From Chrysemys picta bellii (Eukaryota > Chordata > Testudines > Emydidae): DNA of 64,000 nt. The position numbers were made by a program, and so were the translations under genes. Shown piece after piece: positions 44,835-57,836 of the stretch. Each line of letters begins with the position of its first letter. Within the stretch, counting starts at the first letter, position 1. Under the pieces are notes generated by a model, which was not told the origin of the DNA, ran no database searches, and worked only from the letters and a program-made list of their open reading frames with translations. The DNA is taken from contig NC_088797.1 of NCBI RefSeq assembly GCF_011386835.1, forward strand, positions 91,522,264 to 91,586,263, written 5' to 3'.

Positions 44835-46856
44835 ATTAAATATATAAAACAACAACACAAGCATATAAGGACTAAATTAGAAAGGCCAGGGCACAAAATG
44901 AGATTAAACTAGCTAGGGACATAAAGGATAACAAGAAAATATTTTACAAATACATTAAAAGCAAGAGGAAGACCCAAGAGGAAAATACAGCAATGGCCAA
45001 AGTATTAAATGTCTTTTTTGTTTTTTTCTTCACCAAAAAGGATTAACAATTATCGGATGACTAACATAGTGAATGTTAGTGTAAATGGGGTACGATCTAA
45101 ACTAGTGGAAGACCAAGTTAAAAATGTCTTAGACAAGTTAGATGTTTTCATGTCAGCAGGGCCTAAGGATATACATTGTAGATGACTTAATGAAATGGCT
45201 GAAGAGATCTATAAGCCATTAGCAATTATCTTTGAGAAATCATGGAGGATGGGAAAGATCCCAGAGGACAGAAAAAGGGCAAACATAGTATCTATCTATA
45301 AAAAGGGGAATAAGGAAAACCCATGGGTTTATAGATCAAACAGTTTACCTTTGGTACCTAGAAAGATAATGGAGCAAATAATCAATCAATCAGTTTGTAA
45401 GTACCTAGTAGATAATTAGGTGATAAGTAACTGTATGGATTTGGTCAAGAATAAATCATGTCAAACCAGCTGAATATCTTTCTTTGACAGGGTAACAAGC
45501 CTTATAGATGGGGGAAGGGGAGAACAGCAGATGCATCGCTTCCCGGCTCTCTGAGCTCTGGTCAAGTGAAAAAATTCTCTAAGTTATATCTCATCTTTTG
45601 TAAGGCCTTTGATACAATCTATAATCTTCATATAAGCAAACTAGGGAAATGTAGCCTAAACAAACCTACTATAAGGTGGGTGCACAACTGGTTGGAAAAC
45701 CATACTCCTAGTAGTTATGAAAGGTTCACAGTTGAGCTGGAAGAGCTTAGTGTGTTGGGTCCTGCAGATATCTGACCTGGGTCTAGTTTTATAGAATCAT
45801 AGATTATCAGGGTTGGAAGGGACCTCAGGAGGTCATCTAGTCCAACCCCCTGCTTAGAGCAGGACTAATCCCCAGACAGATTTTTGCCCCAGATCCCTAA
45901 ATGGGCCCCTCAAGGATTGAACTGACAACCCTTGGTTTAGCAGGCCAATGCTGATATTTATTCAATAACTTCCTAAATGATTTGGATACTGGCAAAGAGA
46001 GTAAATTTATAAGATGTTAAGATGATTCCAAGATTGAGGGGGGAGGGAGTTTGGAACTGCTTTGGAGAATAGGATTAGAATTCGAGATGATCTTGACAAA
46101 TTGGACAAATGATCTGAAATAAATAGCAGAAAATTCATGAAGACAAATGTGAAGTGCTACACTTTGGAAGGCATAGTCAAATGCACAAATATAAAATGGG
46201 AAACGACTGCCTAGAAAAGTATCTGAGGGTTACAGGGGATCACAAACTAAAAAACAGACATTGTGAGATGTACTAGCAGGAGTGCTGGAATCAAGATGTG
46301 AGAAATAATTCTTCCACTCAACTCAGAACTGATATGGCTTCAACTGGAGTATTGTGCTCAATTCTGGGCACCACACTTCATGAAGGACATGGAGAAAGTC
46401 CAGAGGAGAGAAACAAAAATGATTACAGGTCTAGAAAACATTACCTCTGAAGAAAGATTTTTAAAAAATGGGTTTGTTTAGTCTGGAAAAGAAAAGACTG
46501 AGAGGGGACATGATAATAGTCTTCAATACATAAAAGTTTGTTATAAAGAGGAAGATGATAAATTGTTCTCCTTAACAACTGAGGACAGGACAAGAAGCAA
46601 CGGGCTTAAATTGCAGCAAGGGAAATTTAGGTTACACATTTGGAAAAATTTCTTGTCAGGGTAGTTAAGCACTGCAACAAATTACCTAGGGAGGTTCTGG
46701 TGTCTCTGCCATTGGAAGTTTTTAAGAACAGTTTAACACTGACACACATCTGTCAGTGTTGATCTGGATAATGCTTAGTTCTGCTTCCATGCAGGAGATA
46801 GGACTAGATGACGTATCAAGGTGCCTTATAGTCCTACACTTCTGTGATTCTAAGAA
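44835..46856 (+). mobile_element. CR1 LINE, degenerate copy with nested SINE
   Basis: The linker with [12 protein letters not shown] coding leads to reverse transcriptase sequence: EIYKPLAIIFEKSWRMGKIP (45195 on), a KAFDTIYNLHISKL-like motif (45597-45640), VHNWLENHTP, and the C-terminal part (46290-46760, including CSILGTTLHEGHGE-type sequence). It ends at about 46856 with GGACTAGATGACGTATCAAGG...TGTGATTCTAAGAA. Many stops. A SINE at 45793-45958 splits it just after the LGP motif. Confidence 0.9.
45793..45958 (-). mobile_element. tRNA-derived SINE with CR1 tail, minus strand
   Basis: On the minus strand it has AGCATTGGCCTGCTAAACC, GGTTGTCAGTTCAATCC (a B box), GGGGCAAAAATCTGTCTGGGG, then GTTGGACTAGATGACCTCCTGAGG and CCCTGATAATCTATGATTC, the CR1 3' tail. 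This tail lets CR1 proteins mobilise the SINE. It interrupts the CR1 sequence GTCTAGTTTTA/TTTATTCAATAAC. Confidence 0.9.
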
Positions 46857-47592
46857 CCTAGACAGACTGATTAATATGTATGTATATCCCTTTTTTCACC
46901 TCTGCTGAAGGTAATACCTTGCTACAAACTATGAGGACATAGTTTCAGTATGTAGACATAATTTTTTAAATGTTATCCATTCATACATTTCACAATTATA
47001 TTAATGGCCAGCACAATCCTGACTTTCATTTAAAATCTCATGCAACATTCTTTATAGATAATTACCGTGACAGCAATGTGTTGGGGGCAGTGAGTTTGTC
47101 ACGCCTTCAAGGACTACTATTATAGAACAGTGAACCCTTTGCCAGCTGGCACTGAGGAGTTCTTAGAGTTACAGTCATCTGCAATAAAGACTGTTTGACA
47201 TCTTCAAATGTATATGGATGACAGTCATGCCTTCTCTCCTTCTTTTCCCTATGTAACCTCATTTATATTTCTATCTCTGAATCAAACATCTTGTCGTCAC
47301 CTACACTATTGTTCATAATTCTGCTTATCCTTGTAATAATAACCACTGGACTCAGTGACAGTAGCATGAACTTGTATTCTGATGCATTTCAGGAACCAAT
47401 CCGGGTCCCGGAAATAAAGATCAATATCAGCACTACTGTGTGTCATTCCATGGCACTCTCCACTTATCTGACATGGAGGAAATTTTCAGACAGATGAATG
47501 GTAGCTAAGCATGTAACTCCCACTGCAGATACAAAGGGAGGTAGTTGCCTAATTGCCATTTGTGTCTCTGAAAATCTGTCCCTTTATCATTA
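46857..47592. other. intronic sequence, nothing recognised
   Basis: Short stretch of ordinary intron between two CR1 copies. No repeat or exon was recognised. Confidence 0.4.
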
Positions 47593-49349
47593 ACAAGAAG
47601 AAGGTCAAGGAAAGTGTGGGCCCCTTACTGAAGGAGGGAGGCAACCTAGTGACAGAGGATGTGGAAAAAACTAATGTACGCAATGTTTTTTTTTGCCTCT
47701 GTCTTCACGAACAAGGTCAGCTCCCAGACTACTGCACTGGGCAGCACAGCATGGGGAGGAGGTGACCAGCCCTCTGTAGAGAAGGAAGTGGTTCAGGACT
47801 ATTTAGAAAAGCTAGACGAGCACAAGTCCATGGGGCCGGATGCGCTGCATCCGAGGGTGCTAAACGAGTTGGCGAATGTGATTGCAGAGCCATTGGCCAT
47901 TATCCTTGAAAACTCATGGCGATCTGGGGAGGTCCTGGATGACTGGAAAAAGGCTAATGTAGTGCCCATCTTTATAAAAGGGAAGGAGGAGGATCCAGGC
48001 AACTACAGGGCAGTCAGCCTTACCTCAATCCCTGGAAAAATCATGAAGCAGGTCCTCAAGGAATCAATTCTGAAGCACTTAGAGGAGAGGAAAGTGATCA
48101 GGAACAGTCAGCATGGATTCACCAAGTGCAAGTCATGCCTGACTAACCTAATTGCCTTCTATGATGAGATAACTGGCTCTGTGGATGAGAGGAAAGCAGT
48201 GGACATGTTATTCCTTGACTTTAGCAAAGCTTTTGATACGGTCTCCCACAATATTCTTGCTGGTAAGTTAAAGAAGTATGGGCTGGAGGAATGGACTAGA
48301 AGGTGGATAGAAAGCTGGCTAGATCGTCGGGCTAAACAGGTAGTGATCAATGGCTTGAAGTCTAGTTGGCAGCCGGTATCAAGTGGAGTGCCCCAAAGGT
48401 CGGTCCTAGGGCCGGTTTTGTTTAATATATTCATTAATAATCTGGAGGAGGGCATGGATTGCAGATGACACTAAACTGGGAGGAGTGGTAGATACGCGGG
48501 AGGGTAGGGATAGGATACAGAGGGACCTAGACAAATTAAAGGATTGGACCACAAGAAATCTGGGGGTCAACAAGGACAAGTGCAGAGTCCTGCACTTAGG
48601 ACAGAAGAATCCCGTGCACTGCTACAGACTAGGGACTGAATGGCTAGGCAGAAGTTCTGCAGAAAAGGACCTGGGGTTACAGTGGATGAGAAACTGGATA
48701 TGAGTCGACAGAGTGCCCTTGTTGCCAAGGAAGGCTAACAGCATTTTGGGCTGTATAAGTAGGGGCATTGCCAGCAGATTGAGGGACGTGATCATTCTCC
48801 TCTATTCAACATTGGTGAGGCCTCATCTGGAGTACTGTGTCCAGTTTTGGGCCCCACACTACAAGAAGGATGTGGAAAAATTGGAAAGAGTCCAGTAGAG
48901 GGCAACAAAAATGATTAGGGGTCTGGAGCACATGACTTATGAGGAGAGGCTGAGGGAACTGGGATTGTTTAGTCTGCAGAAGAGAAGAATGTGGGGGGAT
49001 TTGATAGCTGTTTTCAACTACCTTAAAGGGGGTTCCAAAGAGGATGGATCTAGATTGTTCTCAGTGGTAGCAGGTGACAGAACAAGGAGTAATGGTCTCA
49101 AGTTGCAGTGGGGGAGGTTTAGGTTGGATATTAGGAAAAACTTTTTCACTAGATGGGTGGTGAAGCACTGGAATGGGTTACCTAGGGAGGTGGTGGAATC
49201 TCCTTCCTTAGAGGTTTTTTTGGTCAGGATTGACAGAGCCCTGGCTGGGATGATTTAGTTGGGAAATGGTCCTGCTTTGAGCAGGGGGTTGGACTAGATG
49301 ACTTCCTGAGGTCCCTTCCAACCCTGATATTCTATGATTCTATGATTAA
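47593..49349 (+). mobile_element. CR1 LINE, young 5'-truncated copy
   Basis: It begins within the linker (KKVKESVGPLL) and runs through a long reverse-transcriptase frame. The domain order is [42 protein letters not shown] (D of motif A), [15 protein letters not shown] (motif B). The FADD loop is lost to a short deletion at about 48459. C-terminal frames lie at 48485-48703, 48713-48898 and 48911-49258 ([33 protein letters not shown]). The 3' end is GGTTGGACTAGATGACTTCC...ATTCTATGATTCTATGATT. The low number of defects points to a recent insertion. Confidence 0.95.
47659..48468 (+). pseudogene. CR1 ORF2 reverse transcriptase fragment
   Basis: A 269-codon open frame holding RT motifs up to just before the catalytic FADD. 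The last residues, EEGMDCR, run into a stop because 17 bases are missing. Reverse transcriptase copies CR1 RNA at the nicked target. This copy cannot, because the endonuclease is absent and the catalytic loop is gone. Confidence 0.9.
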
Positions 49350-49800
49350 GGGCCATTACAGCAGCTTGTGATCATTAGACTGCAGCAGCATTCTGGGCAT
49401 ACCTCTAGTACAGCCCTGCTACGGGGAGTTATTTTTGCTTATTGATATTTAACTGATGTGAATTCGGTTTGCTATAAATGTAGATGCAGTGGGAACATAT
49501 TATTGTCTCATTTGTAAAGCAGAATGAGAGCTTTCATAAGTTATGGAACCTTTATCCACATAGTGAGCTGGGGGCTATTAATGGCTTCTTCAAGGGCAAC
49601 CTAACAAAAATGTTAACTCTTAGAAAATTATAGTTTCATAACCTTAGAAATACTGAGTTTATACTTAGGTCAAAAAGAGCAGCCCAATAATATTCAAATA
49701 TTTTAAATATTTTAAATTCAAGATGGAATTTTAACTTTTTAAAACTGAAATTCAATACTAAGCAAGCACACTTAGTACCTCTGTATAATTTGCTTGCTAA

Positions 49801-49851
<51 letters not shown>

Positions 49852-50720
49852 TGGGGATGGAAATCCCACTGAAGTTCCAATAAAGCTCTGTTTGCGCATT
49901 TACATAGCTCTAAGGGGACTTCAGTGGGATTTCTCTGCTGCATGCATATACACGTCTAGCAAGAAAACATTTAACCTCTGTATAACTTATTTATATATTT
50001 AATATGAGTCATACAGAGGTTCAAAGTTGGCTTGTTGAGTGTACATATGTATGTAGCCTGGAAATCCCACTTAAGTCAATGGGACTATCACATACACATT
50101 CATTGGCCAAAGACTTAACAGTAAAATAATCATAGTTTTACCCCCTCAATACGGTTACTATATTTTTAGAGCATTTGAAGATCTGACAGTAACTTAGGTA
50201 AAGTGTATAATGGTATTTAGAATAATGTGATAAAGTATTTTCCAATAATTAAGACAAATGTAATGTAGGCAGGATTGAGCAGAGTTACAATACATTTAAA
50301 TATTCAGAACTCAGTGCCCAGTACTATGAGATAATATCTTGTAATCATAAATTATTTTTAATTATTTGTATTACTGTTTCCAGGGACTTTTTGTAGTTCC
50401 TAGGGGCCCATTATAAAATAAATGGTGCTTCAAACTAAGAGAAGCCGTATCCTGTCAAATTGAAAATGAGGAAATAGCTGTTTCAAATTATGGCTTGACT
50501 GTCTAAATAGTTTGACAACTAGATGAAATGTCACATTTAAACAAACGCAGTTGAGAAAAGATCTGTGCAAATCCTATTTCATTTTCTCCAATCAGAAAAA
50601 AATACTTATTTTAACTCGATCAAATGTGAATCTAAGTGTGTATGGAAAGAGTGAGAACATACTGCACATTTGACTTAAACATGATATATCAATAAAATTC
50701 AGAAGTACTTTATTTTAATA
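49350..50720. other. intronic sequence with (TG)n/(AG)n microsatellite
   Basis: (TG)n at 49802-49839 is followed by (AG)n to about 49851. A phrase near 49860-49935 (AAATCCCACTGAAG / CTTCAGTGGGATTTC) is a small inverted repeat, probably the remains of a MITE. Nothing else was named. Confidence 0.5.
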
Positions 50721-50722
50721 TA

Positions 50723-50926
50723 CACCTCTACCTTGATATAACGCCGTCCTTGGGAGCAAAAAAATCTTACTGCGCTATAGGTGAAACTGCGTTATATTAA
50801 ACTTGCTTTGATCCACCGGAGTGCGCAGCCCCGCCCCCCTTTCCCCCCCCCCCCCCCGAGCACTGCTTTACCGAGTTATATCCAAATTCGTGTTATATCG
50901 GGTAGCGTTATATCGAGGTAGAGGTG
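50723..50926. mobile_element. mariner-like MITE, 204 bp, TA target site
   Basis: CACCTCTACCTTGATATAACGC at the left and (reverse complement) CACCTCTACCTCGATATAACGC at the right match 21 of 22. TA flanks both ends (50721-50722, 50927-50928). A C-run lies at about 50842-50858. No coding capacity. Confidence 0.88.
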
Positions 50927-51324
50927 TATTTAGAAATAAGAGCCTTCAAAATAATCACAATCATGTTTGCTCCATCAAAGGGAACATCAATATCTGTTTT
51001 TTTCAAAGTAATAACCTTGACGATTTCTACACAATTCAAAATAGGTCTGCATATTGTTAATTGCACTAAGCAAAGATTATTATGCTTACAATTATTAATT
51101 GTATGAATGAACGTTGACTTAAAACTGGCAAAAGTATGAAAATATGTTTGTACCATGTAGACTTGTAATTCACTTCTTTAAAAACAAATATCATTAAAAG
51201 TATTCTGAGTTACCAGTTTAGTTCAAGGGGGTAAAGGCAGATCAGAGTTTTATATATTATTATTATTTATTATTTGCACATGAAAAAGGAAATAACACCA
51301 CCCTACAATATGCTTGGTACGAGC

Positions 51325-51545
51325 GCTATTAGGAGCTATCGACCAGGCAGCAGATCCTGAGCTGGGAAACCTGGGTTCCATTTCTAGCTCTGTCAGTGAC
51401 TTCCTTTGTGACTTAGGCAAGATATTGAACCTCTCTGTGCCTCAATTTGTCCCCTCTTAAAAATGGTTTAATAATACTCAGGTGAAGTCCTTAGAAATCT
51501 GCAAATGAAAAGTGCTAAGCATCAACACTCTCATATCATGGGCCT
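51325..51545 (+). mobile_element. MIR SINE
   Basis: CAGATCCTGAGCTGGGAAACCTGGGTTCCATTTCTAGCTCTG, GTGACTTAGGCAAG, CTCTGTGCCTCAATTTG and AAAGTGCTAAGCATCAA: tRNA-related part, core and 3' part in order. Sense orientation and well preserved for MIR. Confidence 0.9.
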
Positions 51546-51801
51546 GGGACAGTATAAGAACTTAAACAGAACATCTTACTTCAAAGTTTAACTCAATATT
51601 TGAGTTCTAAGATTTACAATGTGAAATTTGAAACCATTCTGGAAGCAAACAACCTGACTGCTCATAAAGACTCCAGTTTGTGGCAGGTGGTCCCTCTCTA
51701 TGGTTCAACAAATGATTTAGACATTATAGGCTACTAACATAGCTGTTTGAAAACTAATGTTTTTATCAAGTTTATAGAATAGAAACAGGGGCCTGACTCA
51801 T

Positions 51802-53876
51802 GGGCGGCCCTAGACTAGCTGCCTGCTGCCAGCAACTGGTGCCCAGGCAAACCATGCAATAGGCACCCCCACTCACAAATCCCAAAGGCAGATCTAGACT
51901 CAGCTTTTTGGTAAACTGGGAAACATTGTGCCCCTTTTTTCCTCTTAATGTTTTTTAATTTTTTTTTTTAACAGAGCCTTAATTATTCGGTTTGTCTGTC
52001 CGTCTGTTCAGCCAATGTTTCTGAGATCAGATAAAATAGAGACACGAAATTTTCAGAATAGATTTGTACATGACAGCTAGATGATATTTCTGTCCGATTT
52101 CAAATAAAAATGCATTAAAAATGCTAATTATAGTTTTTATTATTACAAATAAAAAATCATCCATTACATTATCCTGCTTTAACTGCCATTACCACCACAT
52201 CCAATAGAGAAAGAAATAAGAAAACTCTTTAATGAACTTTAGCCTGTATTTACAAAACACTCCGAATAAAAAACACTCTGTGCTCTTAAAACATGACTTT
52301 TCTTGCTTTAAGTTTTGAAAATTCAGTCACTAGTTCTTTTAGATCCAGTTTTCCAGCTATTTGATGCTCTATTGACAGTGTGGCAAATCCAACAAGTCTC
52401 TCTTGCACCATTGTTGAATGCAGATATATTTTTATTAATTTTAACTTTGAGAAGTTACGTTCCCCACTAGCTACGGAAACTGTCAAAGTTAAAGGAATGC
52501 ATAGAGCTATAAAAATGTTTGGAAAACTGTCTGAGAGTTTATTTTCACAAACAAACTTCGGTACTTCTTCAGGAGTGGAATGTTTCTTAAGTCGTCTTGA
52601 AAAAGCCTGAAGGGGTCACTACACAAATCTGTAGCATCAATGTCTTTTGAATTTTCATGAGTCATGAGCCGACTCCTGTTTTAATACTGACTCTAGCTGC
52701 TGCATCTGTTGAAATCTTTCGTCAACCAAGTGAATAGCAGTATAAAGGACTGCGAAGTAGAAATTAACTTTGAACCTTTGTTTTGGGTTCTGAATGGGTG
52801 TGTTTCGATCTTCATACGAAAACTGCTGTTTCTTTTGCCAAATACAAACTGGCTCTGGTTCAAATTCTGTCAGAAAGTCTATTTCTTCAGCAAGCTCGAG
52901 AGACTCTGCCAGAGTTCTTTCGAACCCTTCATCACTTTTGAATTCCTCCAGAATATTTTTAGTTTGCTGCAGTTTTTGAATAGCAGAATGTATGTTCAAG
53001 TTCTTTTCCTGAAGCTGCTTACTAGTGAAGTTAATCTCGAAAAGGATATTATACCACAAAATGAGTGAAGTCACAAATTTGAACTTGGAAAGGCCATTTT
53101 CAAGAGCTTCTGCATCTGAATGTGCCGTATTGCCAGATGATCCAATAAAGGTAGTATCATCAGAAATTTCAATTAGGGCATCATAAATGTTTCCAAGTTC
53201 ATAGCAAAGAGGCTTCAAAGCATCAATGCGACTCTCCCATCTTGTCTGACTAAGTGGTTTCACAGTTAGAGAACTCACATGGTGAGTCAGAATCTCCCAA
53301 TGGCATGTTGAGCCTGAGAAAAACACACAAACACATTGCGGAAGGTCAAAGAAACTGCTTGCCTCCAAACAGCATCTAGCAGCATCATTGACAACCAAAT
53401 TCAGAAAATGTGCACTGCAAGGAATGAAAAAGGCAGACTTTTCCAAATCCACAAAATGAATGATCATCGTCATTTGTTCAACAGGACTCACATCTGGTGT
53501 ACAGTCCAGTATTATTGAAAAGTATTTTGCAGAATGTGCAGCTTCTACAATTTTCTTTTTAATGGCATTTGCTAGGATTTGAATCAGTTCATTCTGCATA
53601 TTTTTTCATAAGTAATGAACCTGTGTTTCAGGATCACTTATTTTACGTAGATGCTCCTTAATAACTGAATTAAACAAAGCTAGGTATTCAACAAATTTTA
53701 AAAGTTTCTCTTACCTGGAGTCTATCATTTTTCATTTCTACCGCAGTCACGGAATGCTAAATTTTGCCCACCGAGAACTCTAAGTAAAGCAATCACGTGC
53801 TCTAATATTTGTTGCCAATATTCTTCTTTTTCCTTGATCACATGTCAACTTTATTATTAGATGTCTAGGACTACCC
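51802..53876 (-). mobile_element. hAT DNA transposon, internally deleted
   Basis: Candidate inverted ends are GGGCGGCCCTAGAC (51802-51815) and, reverse complemented, GGGTAGTCCTAGAC (53876-53863), 11 of 14. The flanking 8-mers do not match, so the ends are provisional. The interior codes on the minus strand for a hAT transposase (52286-53760). Confidence 0.55.
52286..53740 (-). pseudogene. hAT transposase, ZMYM1-like type, broken
   Basis: On the minus strand: VIKEHLRKISDPETQVHYL, then a TGA, then QNELIQILANAIK and AKYFSIILDCTPDVSPVEQM (the first catalytic Asp region), as in hAT proteins related to ZMYM1. FVDLEK then jumps straight to SAFFIPCSAHFLNLVVNDAA, so about 80-100 residues holding the second part of the catalytic core are missing. 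The middle continues to 52655. After a frameshift the C-terminal dimerisation block follows (VSVASGERNFSKLKLIKIYL and STMVQERL, 52286-52486). The protein would bind and cut hAT ends; this copy cannot. Confidence 0.85.
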
Positions 53877-53879
53877 GGC

Positions 53880-54660
53880 AGAGGAAAGTATACAGTGCAG
53901 GTAATCCCATGTTCATTCAGTAATTACTCCCGGGGCTTCTGCCAGTCCCCCCCCCACACACACACACTTTTTCCATCTAGGTCCAACAGCCAATCCGTTG
54001 CTGGGACCTTAGGATCCACCTGGAGGAGGAGGGTTAAGGTGGGCTATAAGAAAAGAGGGTTGCCTCCTTGCTGTATCAGTCATAGGAGCCCAAACCCTCT
54101 CCACTCCCCCGTTCCAGTCCCTTAACAAACACCTGCTTTTTAAGTCCTTTCCCAATCCATTTATCTGGTCACTGTATACTTTCCCTATGAAGTATCTGCA
54201 ATAGACATCTGTCCCACACTTATATGAGTTGCAACGTATAACCTACCTTCCACACATGCCTACCTTCCTTCATGCCACCCTCCCTGAACCTGTTATGGGG
54301 AAGGTGGAAAAAACCCAACTCTACCTAGGCCAATCTGGTGATGAGGGAAAAATTCCTTCCCAGCCCTGCTAAAAAAGGAGTGTCTAGTACAATGCCCACA
54401 GCCGGTGTTGACTTGGTATTTCACCACCTAAAGGGGAGGAAGTGTGGGTGCTGCCTCAGCCTGTTCCCATGTAAAAGGGGGTTTCATGCACAGGGCTGCC
54501 CCTTTTAAACTCTTCCGCCCATCCAGTTCCCAGGGGATGAGTCAGTGTCACCATGCTGGCCATTTGTCCCCTTTTGCAGCATCCCCCAGCCGTAGGACTG
54601 TTCCCTTCATTTGGCCAGCCAGCCAAATTTCCCCCTCTTCTTAAAGGTGTGGTGCAGTCA
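53880..54660. other. GC-richer block, possibly old LTR-like repeat
   Basis: A C run and (CA)n lie at 53947-53968. GCTATAAGAAAAGAGG (54042-54057) has a TATA-like look, and AAAAATTCCTTCCCAGCCCTGCTAAAAA (54348-54375) resembles the end of repeats seen in turtles. No ends or coding sequence were identified. Confidence 0.3.
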
Positions 54661-57078
54661 TTGACATAAGTAAGGGCTAAGGGTTGTGCATTTTATTTCT
54701 ATTTGTGGTCAATAGTTACTTCTGTAAGTAAAGATGACTCATGTGACTAATAGTGGTAGGGACACAACCAAACAGAAGAAAAAAATTACTAACAGGGCAA
54801 TGTTAGAATGAAGAGAATTGTAGTAATTGGTGCATGTCTGTGATCCATAAAATATGTATTTGAAATTGTTGTATAATGTGTATATAATACCAAATATTCA
54901 GTGACCTCTTAGTCATTTTAATGAAAGAAATTACTCACTGAACTGCAGATGTTAAGGAAAGAACTCATTTTAAATTAAATGTCCAATACTTATGGGATTT
55001 CTAAGTCATTTACCCTTACTTCAACTTCTCAATAATAGACTTTTTTGTTATTAATCTGATTCCATTCTAATTCCATTACCACAAAAAGTTTTCTAACACT
55101 TTATAAAGTAGAAAGACATAGCTATTGTAGGACAGGAAGAAAATCTTAATTTTGTACTTTAGAATTAATGAGTTGGCTCCTTGCTCACACTAAACCACCC
55201 AATCTGGTGGCACAAAAGCCCCATGGTGATGCCTTAATTAGGCATCTCAGGATGCCCCAAGTGATAAGGGCATGTCAGGGTTGTGCCAAGAGAAGGGGCA
55301 TGATCAAAATGCTGCTACACTGCAATGATCTTCAGCCCTTAGAGATGATTATTAGCTAGTGTAGTTTTGGAGGAGCCTTAAATCTGCTCTAACTTTTTTT
55401 AGGCACCCAACTAGCTCCTGACAGCAATGAGAATTCAGGAAGCCCAAAAAGTGACATTCAGCCATCATTTCAGTTCCCCTCTCAAGTCCTGTGCAGATTG
55501 TAGGACAAATTTCTGTAGCCACAGACCATTGCTTCCCTCCTATATTGGTATCAAATTTATTAGATCTTGGATTTAACCTCTTGAATTAAATAATGACATT
55601 AATATATTGCTGAATTCAGTGGTGCTGTAGAATAGTAAAGAAATTTGCAATAGTCAGGTTATGCGTGTTTCTGGCAGTGTAGTGATACTTTGATTCATAG
55701 AGTAAATTTCACCCTGGCCATTAATAGCTGCAACTTCCATTGAAGGCAATAAGAGTTATGCATGATTTACATCACAACTGAATTTGGCTTCAGAAATTTT
55801 GGGGATTGTGCACATACAATTTAAAGAGAAGTATGAGTAGGCAAGGATGTTTTGCATCCTTCTGTTAGCTGTTTTTTCCTACTACTCCGCAGCTTCGCTC
55901 TTCTCTGTTTGTAAAGTTACTTTTCTTTTACATACCCACTGCATGACAAATTGGTAAAGTTACAATATAATGCAATTTCTGTCTAATTAATTCTGTGTAT
56001 GCCCAATTTACACCGGGATTTTATGTCACCACTAAATATGGCTTTGAAATTTCCCTTGCAGTTGCACTGACTTAATTTAGGCTGAATTGTATCCACTTTG
56101 CAGGTGCAGAGTTTTGCATATATACATTTTAAATGGGTTGTAATAGTTTGAGTACTGTATGTTGTTGACCTAGTGATTAGGATGTTTACTGTATGACTAT
56201 ATTGGGTTAAATTAACAGAACTGTTAGGGAAACAAGCAGGAAGGGGAAACAATAGGTCAAGATAACCCACTCTCCAGTAAAAACTTCAGGGTTGTTATGA
56301 GACAATGCCTGAGTTATTAACTGTGAAGATTCTACCTCTAGCCAAGGTATTAAACTTACTTTGTTATTCAGGACTGGGCTGGGAACCAGAAGATCAAAAT
56401 AATTATAGCTGAGTAAAAAAAGAGAGGCAGTTGTTGAGGAGCTACTTGGATTGACACAGGCACCCACTGGTGTGTCTGAAAAAACTAGACTTGCAGAGGC
56501 TATTATCGGGGGATGGTAAGCCTGTAGGTAAAATAGGCATATGTGTAGATGGTTTGTTTTAAAATCCTCCTTCTCTTAAAATCTTTGTTCTGACTGTTGA
56601 AATTAAACAATATTTTGTTTTAAGAAGGCTGTCTGGTTACTGTATTCACAATTGGCTACAGATGCCTGAAGGGATGAATTACAGGTGTTGAACTCAATCA
56701 TACCTTCTTGATCAGCATGGTTGACACATAGGGTCTTATAGCCCAGTGCCAAGTCTAAGAATGGGAGAAATATGGAAATCTATTCTAGGAGAGGTGGCAG
56801 CATAGGACATAACACCTGTGGGGGTGCACTCCGAGACCAGGGAGGGGACAGAGTTGCAGCAAACCCTGCAATTATGACAGTCCTCACAAGTGAAGAGAAT
56901 CCTGAATTAATGAGAATACACATCCAGCAAGTTGCTCCCTCTTAGGAAGATGAGGGTCCTGCTTAAATCACAATCTGTTCAGACACACCTATTCTATAAC
57001 ACATTGCCAATGTTTTACTTAGTACGCTCTCAAGTAAGGGACACTTCTGTTCAGTGTGGAACCATCAATGAAAACACT
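54661..57078. other. intronic sequence, nothing recognised
   Basis: No exon or named mobile element. Phrases at 55690-55790 and 55985-56110 (TTCACCCTGGCCATTAATAG, TTTACACCGGGATTTTATG) are probably worn palindromic MITE pieces. Confidence 0.35.
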
Positions 57079-57079
57079 T

Positions 57080-57836
57080 AATAACAAAACCCAGTTGTCA
57101 TTGTGGACAGGAGAATGAAAACAGGCATTTAATGCACAATGACTATCAAAAGAGCAAACAAAATAATAGCATATATAAAGAGTGGGATAGATAATACTGT
57201 GAGACTGTTATGTCATAGTATAAATTGAATGTGCTTCCCACATATGCAAAACATGGTTCAAGTCTGGTCAACCAATACATATGAAAAAGACATAGCAGAT
57301 ATAAAAGGGTTCTAGATATAGGAGACAGAAATTATTAGAGGTATGAAAAAACGTCCATAAGAAGAAAAACTTAAAAGCCTGGGACTGTTTAGAACAGAGA
57401 AGACATGATGGAGATATACAAAATAATGATGGCTGTAGAGAAGATAAATCAAGTGCTTCAATTTACCCTTTCTTCATACAGAAACAAGGTGTCATTCAAT
57501 TGAATTGAAAGATTTATTTTAAAAAACCCAGAAACCACAAGGTATGACTGAATCCAAGAGCTTAGTAGGAATCAAATACAGACATTTACAGTAAATGGAC
57601 AGGCACAACATTAAATAGGCTTTAAAAATATAAAGGATATAAATGCTCATGCTTATGGAAATAAAGCAATAAACCAAACTACTTTTTGGGGTAAGGAAGA
57701 AATCCCATATATAGCTAAGTTATTCCACAATTGTTCATTTTGGTAATGTTGAACCTTCCTCTCAATCATGTGCTACTTGCAGCTGTCAGAGACAACATAC
57801 TGGACTAGTTGGACCACTGGTCTGAGTCAGGATTTC
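57080..57836 (+). mobile_element. CR1 LINE 3' part, old copy
   Basis: CAATGACTATCAAAAGAGCAAAC, TATGCAAAACATGGTTCAAG, ATTATTAGAGGTATGAAAAAACG and AAAAGCCTGGGACTGTTTAG correspond to the ORF2 C-terminus. CATACTGGACTAGTTGGACCACTGGTCTGAGTCAGG is the CR1 3' tail. Strongly degenerate; sense orientation. Confidence 0.75.

Noticed and set aside
52709..53068. Plus-strand frame of 119 codons
   Set aside because: It is the shadow of the hAT transposase on the minus strand.
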